Source: Stenotrophomonas tumulicola (GTDB taxonomy: Bacteria > Pseudomonadota > Gammaproteobacteria > Xanthomonadales > Xanthomonadaceae). From it: a stretch of 64,000 nucleotides of DNA. Position 1 is the stretch's first letter. Each line of letters opens with the position of its first letter. The notes below the pieces were generated by a model. It did not search any database and was not told the origin of the DNA. It was given only the letters and a program-made list of their open reading frames with translations. The position numbers were made by a program, and so were the translations under genes. The stretch is from contig NZ_JACGXS010000010.1 of the NCBI RefSeq assembly GCF_014117215.1, forward strand, positions 62,001 through 126,000, in the 5' to 3' direction. Positions 1-8,979 of this stretch are shown piece after piece.

Positions 1-85
1 GTCAAGTGTAAACCGATGTGCCAGTCCAGTTGATGGGTATTTGTAGGGCATGGGTGGCGCAAAGTCATGCTGCAGAAGCACATGA

Positions 86-97
86 TTTGCTTGCAAA
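86..97. promoter_or_regulatory. Short palindrome upstream of the receptor
   Basis: TTTGC-TT-GCAAA is a perfect dyad in the 215-bp leader of the receptor gene. A second dyad, CCAATTGG, lies at 133-140, directly before a TTGACA hexamer at 141-146. Either could be an operator, perhaps for the downstream GntR protein. I cannot place a convincing -10 box, so the promoter itself is not assigned. Confidence 0.3.
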
Positions 98-215
98 CTG
101 GCCTAGATCAAAGGTAAGGCGAAATAATCAGTCCAATTGGTTGACATTTGTATGCCTGCGTGTCGAAGCTTTGCCCAGGCCCGTGATGCGGGTCATCCTT
201 TGGGAGGAGGAAACC

Positions 216-3101
216 ATGCCGCGTATTGCCAGTGTCTTACCTGCAGCACCGATCCATCGAACCCCCTTGGCCATGGCGCTGTTGACCGCGCTCTGTGCGC
301 TGGCTGGCCCCGCGCTGGCCCAGCAGGCCGAACCGGACCCTGCCACCACGCTCGACCAGGTGCAGGTCACCGGCATCCGCGAGTCGATGCAGAGTTCGAT
401 CAACAAAAAGCGCGATGACACCGTCATTTCCGACGTGCTGTCGGCTGAGGATATCGGCGACCTGCCAGCCCCTTCGCTGGCCGACGCCATCGAAACGCTG
501 ACCGGCGCCGCGTCGACGCGGGACAAGAGTGGCGCGTCGGAAATCTCGATCCGCGGCCTCGGTGCGTTCCTCAGCAGCACCAATTTCAATGGCCGTGAGA
601 TCACCAACGGCAGCGGCGATCGCTCGGTGAACTTCAACATGTTCCCGGCCGAGCTGGTCAACACCGTGGCCATCTACAAGACCCAGCGTGCCGACATCAT
701 CGAGGGTGGCGTGGCCGGTACGATCGGCCTGGAGACGGTCAAGCCGCTGGAGTATGGCAAGCGTGCGGCGCAGATCGACCTGCGTGGCAGCTGGGCCGAG
801 TACGACAAGAAGTTCAGCGATGACGATGGCATCGGGTACCGCGGTACGGCCAGCTACATCGACCAGTTCGAGTTCAGCAATGGCGGCCAGCTCGGTATCT
901 CGCTGGGCTTCCAGCGCCTGGATGGTTCAGATCCGGAAGAAAGCATCACCAGCGGGTCTACCTGGTATGCCTGCGATGGCACGGTGAACGTTGCCAACGC
1001 AAATTGTGCCGAGCCCGGTGCAGAAGCCATTGCCGCCGGTGCGCCGTATTACCTGGTGCCCAGCAGTCGCATCTATCGCCTGAAGCAGGAACGCAATGAC
1101 CGCCAGAGCGAGTTCGCTGCAGTGCAGTGGCGGCCGAACGACGTGGTCGAGGTGAATGTCGATTTCGAGCATACCGACCGCAACTGGAACGAGAACCGTA
1201 GCGACCTGAGCCTGTCCAACGCGCGCCGTGGCATCACTGACCGCGTCGTGGATGAAAATGGCATCGTCCGCCAGCTTTCCGGCAGCACCTCCATCGATTC
1301 CACGTCCAACCGATACTGGCGCAACGAGGAATACACCGGAGGCGGCCTGAACCTGATCGTGCGCCCGAGCCCGGCGTGGGAGCTATCCACCGACCTGTCG
1401 TACTCGCATACCCGGCGCGTGGACAACGAACGCATGACCCGCCTGCGTGCCAACCAGCGCGATACGGCCGACGCGGTGGTGCCGGGCATCAGCAGCGGCA
1501 CCACCGGCTATGTCGATTACGACTGGGCGTGGGACGGTGAGGTGCCCAGCGTGGCGCTGGACCCTGCATTCGACGTCAACAACTGGGATGCCTATACCGG
1601 TGCCGCACGGGTGAGCTCCAGCGCCACCGAGAACGACCATGAGATCCGCGCCGGTCGTTTCGATGCCAGCTTCCTGCCGGAAAGCGGATTCTTCACCCGC
1701 ATCAAGGGGGGATTGCGTGCCAGCCAGGCCGACTACCGCCTGCGCGACAATACCCTGGTCACTGATTACGACCAGCGCGTGGCAGGGGACAAGGCCAGCA
1801 TCATCGCGGCCAACCAGGCGTGCCGGTCGCCGTTCCCTCAGAAGGACTTCATGGATGCCACCAGTGGCAACACGATTTCCGAATGGGCGTACTTCGACCC
1901 GACGTGCCTGTACCAGTCCTTCCGCGGCACCTCCGATAGCGGCCTGGATCCGGATTTCCAGGATCCCAACAACGTGGACATCACCGAGAAGACCCGCGCG
2001 CTGTACCTGCTGGGTGAGTTCAGCAGCGAATGGTTTGGCCTGCCGGTCACCGGCAATGTCGGCGTGCGCTGGGTGAAGACCGACGTGCGTTCGGAAGGCG
2101 TGCGCACCGACCTGGCCATCGTCGACAACGGCGACGGCAGCATCCGCCTGCAGCCGACCGGTGATTTCACCACCCAGGTATTCAAGGCCGGCAATGACAA
2201 GCTGCTGCCCAGCTTCAACGCCAGCTTCGAGTTGCGTCCGGACCTGCTGCTGCGCGTGGGTGCCTACCGTGGCATGTCGCGTCCGGATATCGCTGCGCTG
2301 GGTGCCGGACGCACCATCCGGGTAAACAGTGATTCCACCTATACCGACCTGGCCGACGCGCTGGATGACATCAGCGCCAGCGGCAATCCGGCTGCGCAGC
2401 CGCTGATGTCCTGGAATGGTGACCTGTCGCTGGAGTGGTACCCGAACGCCGATACCTTGCTGGCCGGCGCCGTGTACTGGAAACAGTTCAATGGCGGCAC
2501 GGCCACCGCGCTGGTGGACGAAACCTACACCATCAACGGGCAGACGGTGAACGTGCCGGTACGCCAGCAGGTTACTACCGATGAGGACAGCACGCTGACC
2601 GGCCTGGAACTGAGCGCGACCCATCGCTTCTCATACCTGCCCAAGCCCTTCGACGGCATGGGTTTCAAACTGAGCTACAACTATGCCGATACCGATTACC
2701 AGACCCAGGATCCACGCCTGGGCGAGCAGCTGGACAGTGACGGCACCGTGCTGCCGGCGATCGTGCCGACCGCTGGGCTGAGTGGCTTCTCGCGGCATGT
2801 ACTGTCCGGCTCGCTGTATTGGGACATCGGCCGCTTCAACATCCAGGCGATCGGCAAGTTCCGCTCGCATTATTACCAGGACTTCACCGGCAATGCCGCC
2901 CAGCAGAACCGGTACTACGATGACAACACCAGCGTGGACCTGCGGGCCCGTTACCGCGTCAACAAGCACCTGTCGCTGTCGCTGGAGCTGATGAACCTCA
3001 CCAACGAGCCGCGTGTGGCGTACCAACCGCTGTATGGCAACTTCCGCGAGGTGGTGAGCTACGGGCGACGTGCGTATTTCGGTGTACGATACAAGTTCTG
3101 A
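216..3101 (+). CDS. TonB-dependent receptor (substrate unknown)
   Basis: The product is an outer-membrane, TonB-energised uptake receptor of 961 aa. It starts with a cleavable signal peptide (hydrophobic run ALLTALCALAG, cleavage after ALAQ). A TonB-box/plug region follows, including DLPAPSLADAIETLTG and SEISIRGLG. The rest reads as alternating beta-strands and ends in the aromatic C-terminal strand YFGVRYKF expected for Omp insertion. The open frame extends upstream, but the ATG at 216 is preceded by GGAGGAGG and begins the signal peptide, so I take it as the start. Its subfamily resembles the large xanthomonad receptors for plant- or carbohydrate-derived compounds. The GntR-type gene just downstream may respond to the same ligand; this is inference. 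Confidence 0.9.
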   Translation: MPRIASVLPAAPIHRTPLAMALLTALCALAGPALAQQAEPDPATTLDQVQVTGIRESMQSSINKKRDDTVISDVLSAEDIGDLPAPSLADAIETLTGAASTRDKSGASEISIRGLGAFLSSTNFNGREITNGSGDRSVNFNMFPAELVNTVAIYKTQRADIIEGGVAGTIGLETVKPLEYGKRAAQIDLRGSWAEYDKKFSDDDGIGYRGTASYIDQFEFSNGGQLGISLGFQRLDGSDPEESITSGSTWYACDGTVNVANANCAEPGAEAIAAGAPYYLVPSSRIYRLKQERNDRQSEFAAVQWRPNDVVEVNVDFEHTDRNWNENRSDLSLSNARRGITDRVVDENGIVRQLSGSTSIDSTSNRYWRNEEYTGGGLNLIVRPSPAWELSTDLSYSHTRRVDNERMTRLRANQRDTADAVVPGISSGTTGYVDYDWAWDGEVPSVALDPAFDVNNWDAYTGAARVSSSATENDHEIRAGRFDASFLPESGFFTRIKGGLRASQADYRLRDNTLVTDYDQRVAGDKASIIAANQACRSPFPQKDFMDATSGNTISEWAYFDPTCLYQSFRGTSDSGLDPDFQDPNNVDITEKTRALYLLGEFSSEWFGLPVTGNVGVRWVKTDVRSEGVRTDLAIVDNGDGSIRLQPTGDFTTQVFKAGNDKLLPSFNASFELRPDLLLRVGAYRGMSRPDIAALGAGRTIRVNSDSTYTDLADALDDISASGNPAAQPLMSWNGDLSLEWYPNADTLLAGAVYWKQFNGGTATALVDETYTINGQTVNVPVRQQVTTDEDSTLTGLELSATHRFSYLPKPFDGMGFKLSYNYADTDYQTQDPRLGEQLDSDGTVLPAIVPTAGLSGFSRHVLSGSLYWDIGRFNIQAIGKFRSHYYQDFTGNAAQQNRYYDDNTSVDLRARYRVNKHLSLSLELMNLTNEPRVAYQPLYGNFREVVSYGRRAYFGVRYKF

Positions 3102-3106
3102 ACGAG

Positions 3107-3133
3107 ACGGCGCGGCCTCCAGGGCCGCGCCGT
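3107..3133 (+). terminator. Hairpin after the receptor gene
   Basis: There are two perfect 11-bp GC-rich arms (ACGGCGCGGCC / GGCCGCGCCGT) with a 5-nt loop, 5 nt after the stop codon. No T-run follows. It may be an mRNA-stabilising or weak termination hairpin between the receptor and the regulator. Confidence 0.5.
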
Positions 3134-3205
3134 TGCTCCAACCGGACCAGCCCCGCGCGCGGTGGCCCGGGACGGTGCCGGAGGGAACCACCAAGGGTCA
3201 GCCTC

Positions 3206-3949
3206 ATGTCCGCCAACCGCCTGTACCAGACCATTGCCACGAAGCTTCGCAAGCTGATCGAGGACGGCGAATTCCCGCCGGGCTCGCGGCTTCCCGGCGA
3301 ACGTGAACTGGCCGAACGATTCGGTGTCAGCCGGGTAACCGTGCGCGAGGCGGAAATCGCCCTGGAAGCGCAGGGATGGATCGCGATCCGGATCGGATCG
3401 GGAGTGTACGTGAAGCCGCGCCCCCTGGACGGGCAGGGTGGTTTCCCTGACGTAAGTGCCTTCGACCTGACCGCTGCGCGCGCAGTGTTCGAGGCCGAGG
3501 CGGCGGCATTGGCGGCGGGCAACCTGGGCGACGAGGATATCGCCGAGCTACGCGTGCTGGCCGACGCGTTGTGCCGGCGCGACCTGACCGACGCAGAGGC
3601 CGGCGACTTCGATCGCCGCTTCCACCTGACCATCGCGCGGCTGTCGGGCAATCCGGTGGTTGAGTATTTCGTGCAGCAGATCTGGCGCATGCGCAGCGAC
3701 CTGCCGCGGGTGAGCGAGGTCTATGCGCGGGTCTGCCACGATGATGGCGCGAGCCGGGCGGACGAGCACATGGCGATCTTCGAGGCATTGGCCGCGCGTG
3801 ATCCTGTTGCAGCGCGCAATGCGATGCGCCATCACTTCCAGCGCCTGTTCGAGGCGATGCTGGAGGCGACCGAAAATGAAGCGCTGGCGGAGATCCGCCG
3901 GCGTACCGCGCAGGACCGTGAACGCTTCATGGCCACCACCCGCATCTGA
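3206..3949 (+). CDS. GntR family regulator, FadR subfamily (FCD domain)
   Basis: This is a 247-aa cytoplasmic DNA-binding regulator. Residues 1-75 form a GntR winged helix with the classic signature PGSRLPGERELAERFGVSR. Residues from about 85 to 235 are an all-helical FCD ligand-binding domain with scattered Asp/His residues that usually bind a metal and a carboxylate. The nearest named relatives I recognise are the uronate regulators UxuR/ExuR, but the ligand cannot be read from sequence. An AAGGG Shine-Dalgarno precedes the ATG. It lies about 100 bp after the TonB receptor on the same strand, so control of that receptor or a linked catabolic gene is a reasonable guess. Confidence 0.88.
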   Translation: MSANRLYQTIATKLRKLIEDGEFPPGSRLPGERELAERFGVSRVTVREAEIALEAQGWIAIRIGSGVYVKPRPLDGQGGFPDVSAFDLTAARAVFEAEAAALAAGNLGDEDIAELRVLADALCRRDLTDAEAGDFDRRFHLTIARLSGNPVVEYFVQQIWRMRSDLPRVSEVYARVCHDDGASRADEHMAIFEALAARDPVAARNAMRHHFQRLFEAMLEATENEALAEIRRRTAQDRERFMATTRI

Positions 3950-3967
3950 GCGGCTGCCACCGGAGCA

Positions 3968-3991
3968 GTAGCGCCGAGCCATGCTCGGCGG
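3968..3991. repeat. GTAG-type REP palindrome (SMAG-like)
   Basis: The sequence begins GTAGCGCCGAGCC, followed by ATG and CTCGGCGG. It is a single stem-loop 18 bp after the GntR gene. It belongs to the family repeated throughout this window and may terminate or stabilise the upstream mRNA. Confidence 0.8.
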
Positions 3992-4150
3992 CTTCTTGCC
4001 CACGGTCTTGCCCACCGGCCCGCAACCGCCCGCCGGCCATGGCCCGGGCCGCCGGATTGCTTCCCGTTGCCCCTGCCGCTGCCACGTCCCGGTGTACGAA
4101 GCGCCCGGCGCGGTATGCTGCAGATCGGTTTTCATGGAAGAGGAAGCGCG

Positions 4151-5110
4151 ATGTTCCCGACGATGTTCTTTACCGTGGTGCTGGCCTTCGTGGCCGTGGT
4201 CATCCTGTTCAAGGCGGTGCGCATGGTGCCGCAGGGTTATGAATGGACGGTGGAGCGCTTTGGCCGCTATACCCACACCATGTCGCCCGGCCTGCATTTC
4301 CTGATCCCCATCGTGTACGGGGTAGGCCGCAAGGTGAACATGATGGAGCAGGTGCTGGACGTGCCCAGCCAGGAAGTCATCACCAAGGACAATGCGGCCG
4401 TGCGGGTGGACGGCGTGGTGTTCTTCCAGGTACTCGATGCGGCCAAGGCCGCTTATGAGGTGGCCAACCTGGAGGTGGCGATGATCGCCCTGGTGCAGAC
4501 CAACATCCGTACCGTCATCGGCTCGATGGACCTGGACGAATCGCTCAGCCAGCGCGAGGTCATCAACGCCCAATTGCTCAGCGTGGTCGACCAGGCCACC
4601 AACCCTTGGGGGTTGAAGGTCAACCGGATCGAAATCCGCGACATCCAGCCGCCACGCGACCTGCTCGACGCGATGGCGCGGCAGATGAAGGCCGAACGTG
4701 AGAAGCGTGCACAGATCCTGGAGGCCGAAGGCGCGCGGCAATCGGAAATCCTGCGTGCCGATGGCGAAAAGCAGGCCACCGTGCTGGAGGCCGAAGGCCG
4801 CAAGGAAGCCGCATTCCGCGACGCGGAGGCGCGTGAACGACTGGCCGAAGCCGAAGCCAAGGCGACGCAGATGGTATCGGTGGCGATCGCCGAGGGCGAC
4901 GTACAGGCGATCAACTACTTCATCGCACAGAAGTATGTGGAGGCTTTCAAGGAACTGGCCACCTCGCCCAACCAGAAACTGGTGCTGATGCCGATGGAGG
5001 CCAGCGGGGTGATCGGTTCGATCGCGGGCGTGGCCGAACTGGCCAAGCATGCCTTCGCCAAGCAGGAAGAGAAGTCCGGGCGCGCGGTGCCGCCGCGCAT
5101 TGGAGGCTGA
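4151..5110 (+). CDS. SPFH/stomatin-like membrane protein (QmcA type)
   Basis: The protein is 319 aa. It has an N-terminal membrane anchor (FFTVVLAFVAVVILF, residues about 6-20). An SPFH/band-7 domain follows (VPQGYEWTVERFGRY onward). Then comes a long Ala/Glu-rich coiled coil (about 185-260, with repeats of EAEGxxxAxxxxA). Such proteins oligomerise into membrane microdomain scaffolds. It is paired with an NfeD-family gene one base downstream, the classic SPFH-NfeD operon arrangement. The ATG at 4151 follows GAAGAGGAAG and directly begins the anchor; the longer open frame upstream has no such features. It belongs to the same superfamily as HflK/HflC at 50-52 kb but is a separate system. Confidence 0.9.
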   Translation: MFPTMFFTVVLAFVAVVILFKAVRMVPQGYEWTVERFGRYTHTMSPGLHFLIPIVYGVGRKVNMMEQVLDVPSQEVITKDNAAVRVDGVVFFQVLDAAKAAYEVANLEVAMIALVQTNIRTVIGSMDLDESLSQREVINAQLLSVVDQATNPWGLKVNRIEIRDIQPPRDLLDAMARQMKAEREKRAQILEAEGARQSEILRADGEKQATVLEAEGRKEAAFRDAEARERLAEAEAKATQMVSVAIAEGDVQAINYFIAQKYVEAFKELATSPNQKLVLMPMEASGVIGSIAGVAELAKHAFAKQEEKSGRAVPPRIGG

Positions 5111-5111
5111 C

Positions 5112-5546
5112 ATGCGCTGGGAAGTGGTCGGTTGGGGCGCGTTGGCGCTGCTGCTGTTCGCTGCCGAAGCACTTGCGCCCGGCGCCTTCATGCTGTGGAT
5201 CGGCATCGGGGCGGCAGCGGTGTTCCTGATCGTCGTGTTGTTGCCGGGCATTCCCTTGCTGTGGCAGGTGGTGGCGTTCGTCCTGTTGAGCGTGGTGGCG
5301 ATCCAGTGTTACCGACGCTGGGGCCGCACCCGCGCGCGGGCAAGCGACGCGCCGCTGCTGAACCGCCGGGCAGAACAACTGGTGGGTCGGGTGGCGGTGC
5401 TGCAGCAGGGCATCGTGGCAGGGCAGGGTCGGGTCAGCATTGATGATGCGTCGTGGCAGGTGACCGGCCCGGACCTGGCTGCCGGCACCCGGGTGCGGGT
5501 GGTGGCGGTGGCCGGTGGCGTGCTGCAGGTGGAAGCGAACGGGTGA
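5112..5546 (+). CDS. NfeD family membrane protein
   Basis: The protein is 144 aa, with two or three N-terminal transmembrane segments (residues about 5-75). A short soluble beta-barrel/OB-like domain follows (LVGRVAVLQQGIVAGQGRVSIDD), which is the NfeD-C fold. It begins right after the stop codon of the SPFH gene, with GGAGG inside the end of that gene as its ribosome site, so the two are translationally coupled. Known role of the family: partner of band-7 proteins in the membrane, modulating their assembly. This is the short form, without the ClpP-like protease domain of long NfeD proteins. Confidence 0.88.
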   Translation: MRWEVVGWGALALLLFAAEALAPGAFMLWIGIGAAAVFLIVVLLPGIPLLWQVVAFVLLSVVAIQCYRRWGRTRARASDAPLLNRRAEQLVGRVAVLQQGIVAGQGRVSIDDASWQVTGPDLAAGTRVRVVAVAGGVLQVEANG

Positions 5547-5631
5547 GACCCCTCGCGGTGGGGGCGGTGAAGATGCATCTGGCTATGGCCCGGCTCCTTA
5601 TCGCCCGCCGCATGATGAAAAAGAGAATGGC

Positions 5632-5707
5632 GGTAGCGCCGAGCCATGCTCGGCGGATTCCTTTGATATCTCCTGACACCTTCCGCCGACCCAGGGTCGG
5701 CGCTACC
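5632..5707. repeat. Inverted pair of GTAG-type REPs
   Basis: The element begins GGTAGCGCCGAGCC and ends TCGGCGCTACC, so two stem-loops face each other. It lies in the 388-bp space between nfeD and gcvT. Confidence 0.8.
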
Positions 5708-5739
5708 GAAGGTTCCATGGCTCCCATGGACCTGTCGAA

Positions 5740-5810
5740 GGTGGGGCGGGGTGGGTTGCCGGGGGCGTTATGCAGCTTCTGCGTCCCCCGCCGGCCCATC
5801 CCGCCCCACC
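5740..5810. repeat. Imperfect GC-rich inverted repeat upstream of gcvT
   Basis: The arm GGTGGGGCGGG (5740-5750) matches CCCGCCCCACC (5800-5810), and more pairing lies inside. Together with the REP pair at 5632-5707 it fills much of the nfeD-gcvT gap. I looked for a glycine riboswitch here and did not see one. The nature of the repeat is unknown. Confidence 0.45.
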
Positions 5811-5934
5811 CAACAGCAGCCCTGCAGCTTTTGCTGTTGCCGTCGCTTTTGCTTCTGCCTGCGGCGGTGCAGCGCAGTGCTGCCGATCAATCTGGGATAA
5901 TGGCCGCTTCGTTTCCCTGTTGCCGGACCCGGTC

Positions 5935-7047
5935 ATGACCCAGAAGACGCTGCTCAACGATTCCCACCGCGCACTCGGCGCCAAGATGGTCGACTTCGGA
6001 GGCTGGGACATGCCCATCCATTACGGGTCACAGCTGGATGAGCACCACCTGGTGCGCCGCGAAGCCGGCGTGTTCGACGTCAGCCACATGACCGTGGTCG
6101 ATCTGCGCGGCGAACAGGTCAAGCCGTTCCTGCGCCACCTGCTGGCCAATTCGGTGGACAAGCTGAAAGTCCCGGGCAAGGCGCTGTACTCCTGCATGCT
6201 CAACGAGCGCGGTGGCGTCATCGACGACCTGATCGTCTACTACCTCGGCGAGGACTTCTTCCGCATGGTGGTCAATGCTTCCACCCGCGAGAAGGACCTG
6301 GCCTGGCTGCGAACCCAGGCAAAGCCATTCGACGTCGACGTCGAACAGCGGCCGGACCTGGCAATCCTCGCCGTGCAGGGGCCGCAGGCGCGCGACGCGG
6401 TGATCGGCCTGGTCGACCCGGCGGGCCGCGACGTGCTGGGCAAGCTGGCCCGCTTCGCGGCAGCGCAGGTTCGATCCGGTGACGGCGTCGAGCTGTTCGT
6501 CGCGCGCACCGGCTACACCGGCGAGGATGGCTTTGAGATCCTGCTGCCGCAGGATGCCGTCGTCGCTTTCTGGAACCAGCTTCTGCAGGCGGGCGTGAAG
6601 CCGGCTGGCCTGGGCGCGCGCGATACGCTGCGTCTGGAGGCCGGCATGAACCTGTATGGCCAGGACATGGACGAGGACATCACCCCCTACGAAGCCGCGC
6701 TGGCCTGGACCGTGTCGTTGGATGAAGGCCGCGGTTTCATCGGCCGCGACGTGCTGGAGGCGCAGAAGGCCGCCGGTGACGCGCGGCAGATGATCGGCCT
6801 GGTCATGGATGAGAAGGGCGTGCTGCGCCACGGACAGGCGGTTACCACGGCCAGCGGCCAGGGCGAAATCCTGTCCGGTACGTTCTCTCCGACGCTGGCC
6901 AAGGGTATCGCCTTCGCCCGCGTACCGGCTGGCGAGATCGGACAGGTGCACGTGGACATCCGCGGCCGACAGGTGCCGGTGCGCGTGGTCAAGTTCCCCT
7001 TCGTGCGCGAAGGCCAGGCCCAGCCAGGCGTCCTCGTCGACGCCTGA
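5935..7047 (+). CDS. gcvT: Aminomethyltransferase, glycine cleavage T protein
   Basis: This is the 370-aa T protein. It moves the methylene group from aminomethyl-lipoyl GcvH to tetrahydrofolate, releasing ammonia. The N-terminal signature [19 protein letters not shown] is characteristic, as are [13 protein letters not shown] and the C-terminal [21 protein letters not shown]. The frame is open further upstream, but the conserved protein begins [15 protein letters not shown], so the start is placed at 5935. gcvH follows 92 bp downstream; gcvP is not in the window, so the system is split in this genome. Confidence 0.96.
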   Translation: MTQKTLLNDSHRALGAKMVDFGGWDMPIHYGSQLDEHHLVRREAGVFDVSHMTVVDLRGEQVKPFLRHLLANSVDKLKVPGKALYSCMLNERGGVIDDLIVYYLGEDFFRMVVNASTREKDLAWLRTQAKPFDVDVEQRPDLAILAVQGPQARDAVIGLVDPAGRDVLGKLARFAAAQVRSGDGVELFVARTGYTGEDGFEILLPQDAVVAFWNQLLQAGVKPAGLGARDTLRLEAGMNLYGQDMDEDITPYEAALAWTVSLDEGRGFIGRDVLEAQKAAGDARQMIGLVMDEKGVLRHGQAVTTASGQGEILSGTFSPTLAKGIAFARVPAGEIGQVHVDIRGRQVPVRVVKFPFVREGQAQPGVLVDA

Positions 7048-7139
7048 TCGACGAATATCGGCCTGGGCCTGCCAGCAGGCCCGGCCGGTTGGTTACACTA
7101 CCCGCGTTTTTTCCACACCTGTATTCCTGGAGCAGTGTC

Positions 7140-7535
7140 ATGAGCGAGATCCCCGGCGACCTCAAGTTCCTCAAGTCCCACGAGTGGGCGCGCGTCGAAG
7201 GCGACGGCCGCGTCACTGTTGGTATTTCCGACCACGCCCAGGGCCTGCTGGGCGACCTGGTGTATGTCGAGCTGCCCGAAGTCGGCGCTGATGCGAAGGC
7301 GGGCGAAGCCATCGCGGTCGTCGAATCGGTCAAGGCGGCATCGGATGTCTACAGTCCGGTCAGTGGCAAGGTCATTGCCGTGAACGAAGCGCTGACCGAC
7401 AAGCCGGAAACCATCAACGAAGACGCCTATGGCGACGGCTGGCTCTATGTCGTCGAGTCGGCCAGCGCCGATGAGCTGGACGAGCTGCTGGACCCGGATG
7501 CGTACGCCGAACTGCTGGAAGACGACGACCACTGA
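7140..7535 (+). CDS. gcvH: Glycine cleavage H protein
   Basis: This is the 131-aa lipoyl carrier of the glycine cleavage complex. The lipoylated lysine lies in [13 protein letters not shown] (K65), inside a biotinyl/lipoyl-type beta fold. The C-terminal acidic tail ([20 protein letters not shown]) is normal for the family. The ATG at 7140 follows CTGGAGCAGTGTC. It is read after gcvT in the same direction and is closed by a strong intrinsic terminator, which marks the end of this transcription unit. Confidence 0.96.
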   Translation: MSEIPGDLKFLKSHEWARVEGDGRVTVGISDHAQGLLGDLVYVELPEVGADAKAGEAIAVVESVKAASDVYSPVSGKVIAVNEALTDKPETINEDAYGDGWLYVVESASADELDELLDPDAYAELLEDDDH

Positions 7536-7558
7536 TTGCCAGCGTCATGTCGTTCCCG

Positions 7559-7585
7559 AGGACCGCCCCAGGGCGGTCCTTTTTT
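7559..7585 (+). terminator. Intrinsic terminator after gcvH
   Basis: A 10-bp perfect stem (AGGACCGCCC / GGGCGGTCCT) is followed by a run of T residues. It lies 24 bp after the gcvH stop. Confidence 0.92.
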
Positions 7586-8344
7586 GTGCGCCATGTACCA
7601 AGGATACGCTCATGACCATTGCGGTAGTCGACAACGCGATTTGCTCATGAGCCCACGCACCGGCCGGGTCGTTACGCGCACCATCGGCCTGGACATCGCC
7701 TGAGGTGTCGCGAAAAGTTTTGCGCAAAACCGCGTTTGCACCCTGCGGAACGGCCTTCCCCGTGTGAAAAAAAAACACCGTGTTTTCGAAGCGTTCCAAC
7801 AGGCGTCGCGCGCGGCGTGGGCTTGGCGCCTTCGCGGAGGCAGTGCGCGCGCGCGTTTTGGTCGCGATGTAAAAGTGGCTTGTTTAAAGCACTTTCCTGC
7901 ATGGGTGACATGGCGTCGCGATGATTTCGGTCCCTGCAATGTGCATGCAATGGACGCCGCGGCATGTGCTGTACCCCATCCCCGAGGTCGCTCAATGGCA
8001 GCCTTGGCGTGAAAATTTTTGACGGGGGTTGTTGACAGCCAAAAAAAGCGTGATTAGGTTTCGCCCAGCAGACCTTTACTGCCAAACCGAGTGCATCAGA
8101 TCAATCGTCAGGCGCAAAGCACAACCCGGACATCCACTACACGTCGACAGACAGTGGAGTCGGCACAGCTTCCCCCGACGAAATGCACCCTCCGTTCTGC
8201 CACGATGCCAGCCTCGCCGATCGAAGCGTGCATCGTTGCATCCGTCACGGCGCGGACAACACGCCGGCGGCCCCCGCCAGCAGTTCCAGCGGGTTCGATT
8301 TACCTGGGCGTATCAACTCTCCATCACTGACGAGGAGCCATCCC
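7586..8344. other. Long non-coding stretch upstream of the histone-like gene
   Basis: No convincing gene is visible in these 760 bp. The stretch contains a perfect 14-bp palindrome, GTTTTGCGCAAAAC, at 7717-7730. It also has a nine-A tract at 7767-7775, GC/CG runs near 7845, and a likely promoter at 8032-8060. The base composition is patchier than in neighbouring intergenic DNA. It could hold a long 5' leader, protein-binding sites or a small RNA; none can be proven by reading. Confidence 0.4.
8032..8060 (+). promoter_or_regulatory. Candidate promoter of the histone-like gene
   Basis: A perfect -35 box TTGACA (8032-8037) is followed after 17 bp by TAGGTT (8055-8060), a moderate -10 box. If this is the promoter, the mRNA has a leader of roughly 275 nt before the start codon at 8345. 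Confidence 0.5.
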
Positions 8345-8908
8345 ATGGCAACTGCGAAGAAGAAGCCCGCCGCCAAGAAGGCGACGAAGAAGGTAGCCAA
8401 GAAAGCTGCTGCGAAGAAGGTAGTGAAGAAGGTAGCCAAGAAGGCGACCGCCAAGAAGGCAGTGAAGAAGGCTGCCAAGAAGACCACCGCCCGCAAGGTC
8501 GCCAAGAAGGCGACGGCGAAGAAGGCAGTGAAGAAGACGGCGAAGAAGGCCGCCAAGAAGACCACCGCCAAGAAGGCTGCGAAGAAGACCACTGCCCGCA
8601 AGGCAGCCAAGAAGGTCGCACGCAAGCCCGCGAAGAAGACGGTAAAGAAGGCGGCCAAGAAGACGGCGAAGAAGGCCACCAAGAAGGTAGCCAAGAAAGT
8701 AGCCAAGAAGGCGACCAGGAAGGTAGCCAAGAAGGCCACCGCGAAGAAGGCGACTGCCAGGAAGGCGGTGAAGAAGACCGCGAAGAAGGCCGCCAAGAAG
8801 GCCACTGCGAAGAAGCCGGCTGCAAAGAAGGCCGCTCGCAAGCCGGCAGTACGTCGTAAGAAGGCCGCTCCGGTGGCCCTCCCGGCCACCCCGGCACCGC
8901 TGATCTAA
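8345..8908 (+). CDS. Lys/Ala-rich histone H1-like DNA-binding protein
   Basis: The protein is 187 aa, almost entirely built from degenerate KKA, KKAT, KKV and ARK repeats. It ends in a short Pro/Ala tail (VALPATPAPLI). It resembles eukaryotic H1 tails, chlamydial HctB and pseudomonad AlgP, so binding and compaction of DNA is the likely role. No folded domain is visible. The ATG at 8345 follows GAGGAG. An open frame shifted by one through the same repeat encodes a Glu/Gln/Gly-rich string and is a shadow. The repeats make the length prone to slippage, so it should vary between strains. Confidence 0.85.
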   Translation: MATAKKKPAAKKATKKVAKKAAAKKVVKKVAKKATAKKAVKKAAKKTTARKVAKKATAKKAVKKTAKKAAKKTTAKKAAKKTTARKAAKKVARKPAKKTVKKAAKKTAKKATKKVAKKVAKKATRKVAKKATAKKATARKAVKKTAKKAAKKATAKKPAAKKAARKPAVRRKKAAPVALPATPAPLI

Positions 8909-8934
8909 GCAATCCCGATAGCCGTATCCTGAAG

Positions 8935-8972
8935 CCCCTTCTCCGACTGCCCAGCGGAGAGGGGGTTTTTTT
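8935..8972 (+). terminator. Intrinsic terminator after the histone-like gene
   Basis: The stem CCCCTTCTCCG / CGGAGAGGGGG is followed by seven T residues. Confidence 0.92.
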
Positions 8973-8979
8973 ATGCACG

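Noticed and set aside
1383..2624. 413-codon minus-strand frame inside the first TonB receptor gene
   Set aside because: It is antisense to a clear receptor barrel and shows no domain, signal or ribosome site.
5547..5934. Glycine riboswitch upstream of gcvT
   Set aside because: I looked for the paired aptamer core motifs and found only REP and GC-rich inverted repeats. Absence by eye is not proof, but I cannot support one.
7610..7703. Tiny open frames after gcvH (12 and 18 codons)
   Set aside because: They are too short, have no clear ribosome site or composition, and nothing connects them to a known peptide family.
8245..8889. Phe/Ala-rich frame antisense to the histone-like gene, and a Glu/Gln-rich frame shifted by one
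   Set aside because: Both are direct consequences of the AAG/GCC repeats. Only the Lys/Ala frame has a ribosome site and a family resemblance.
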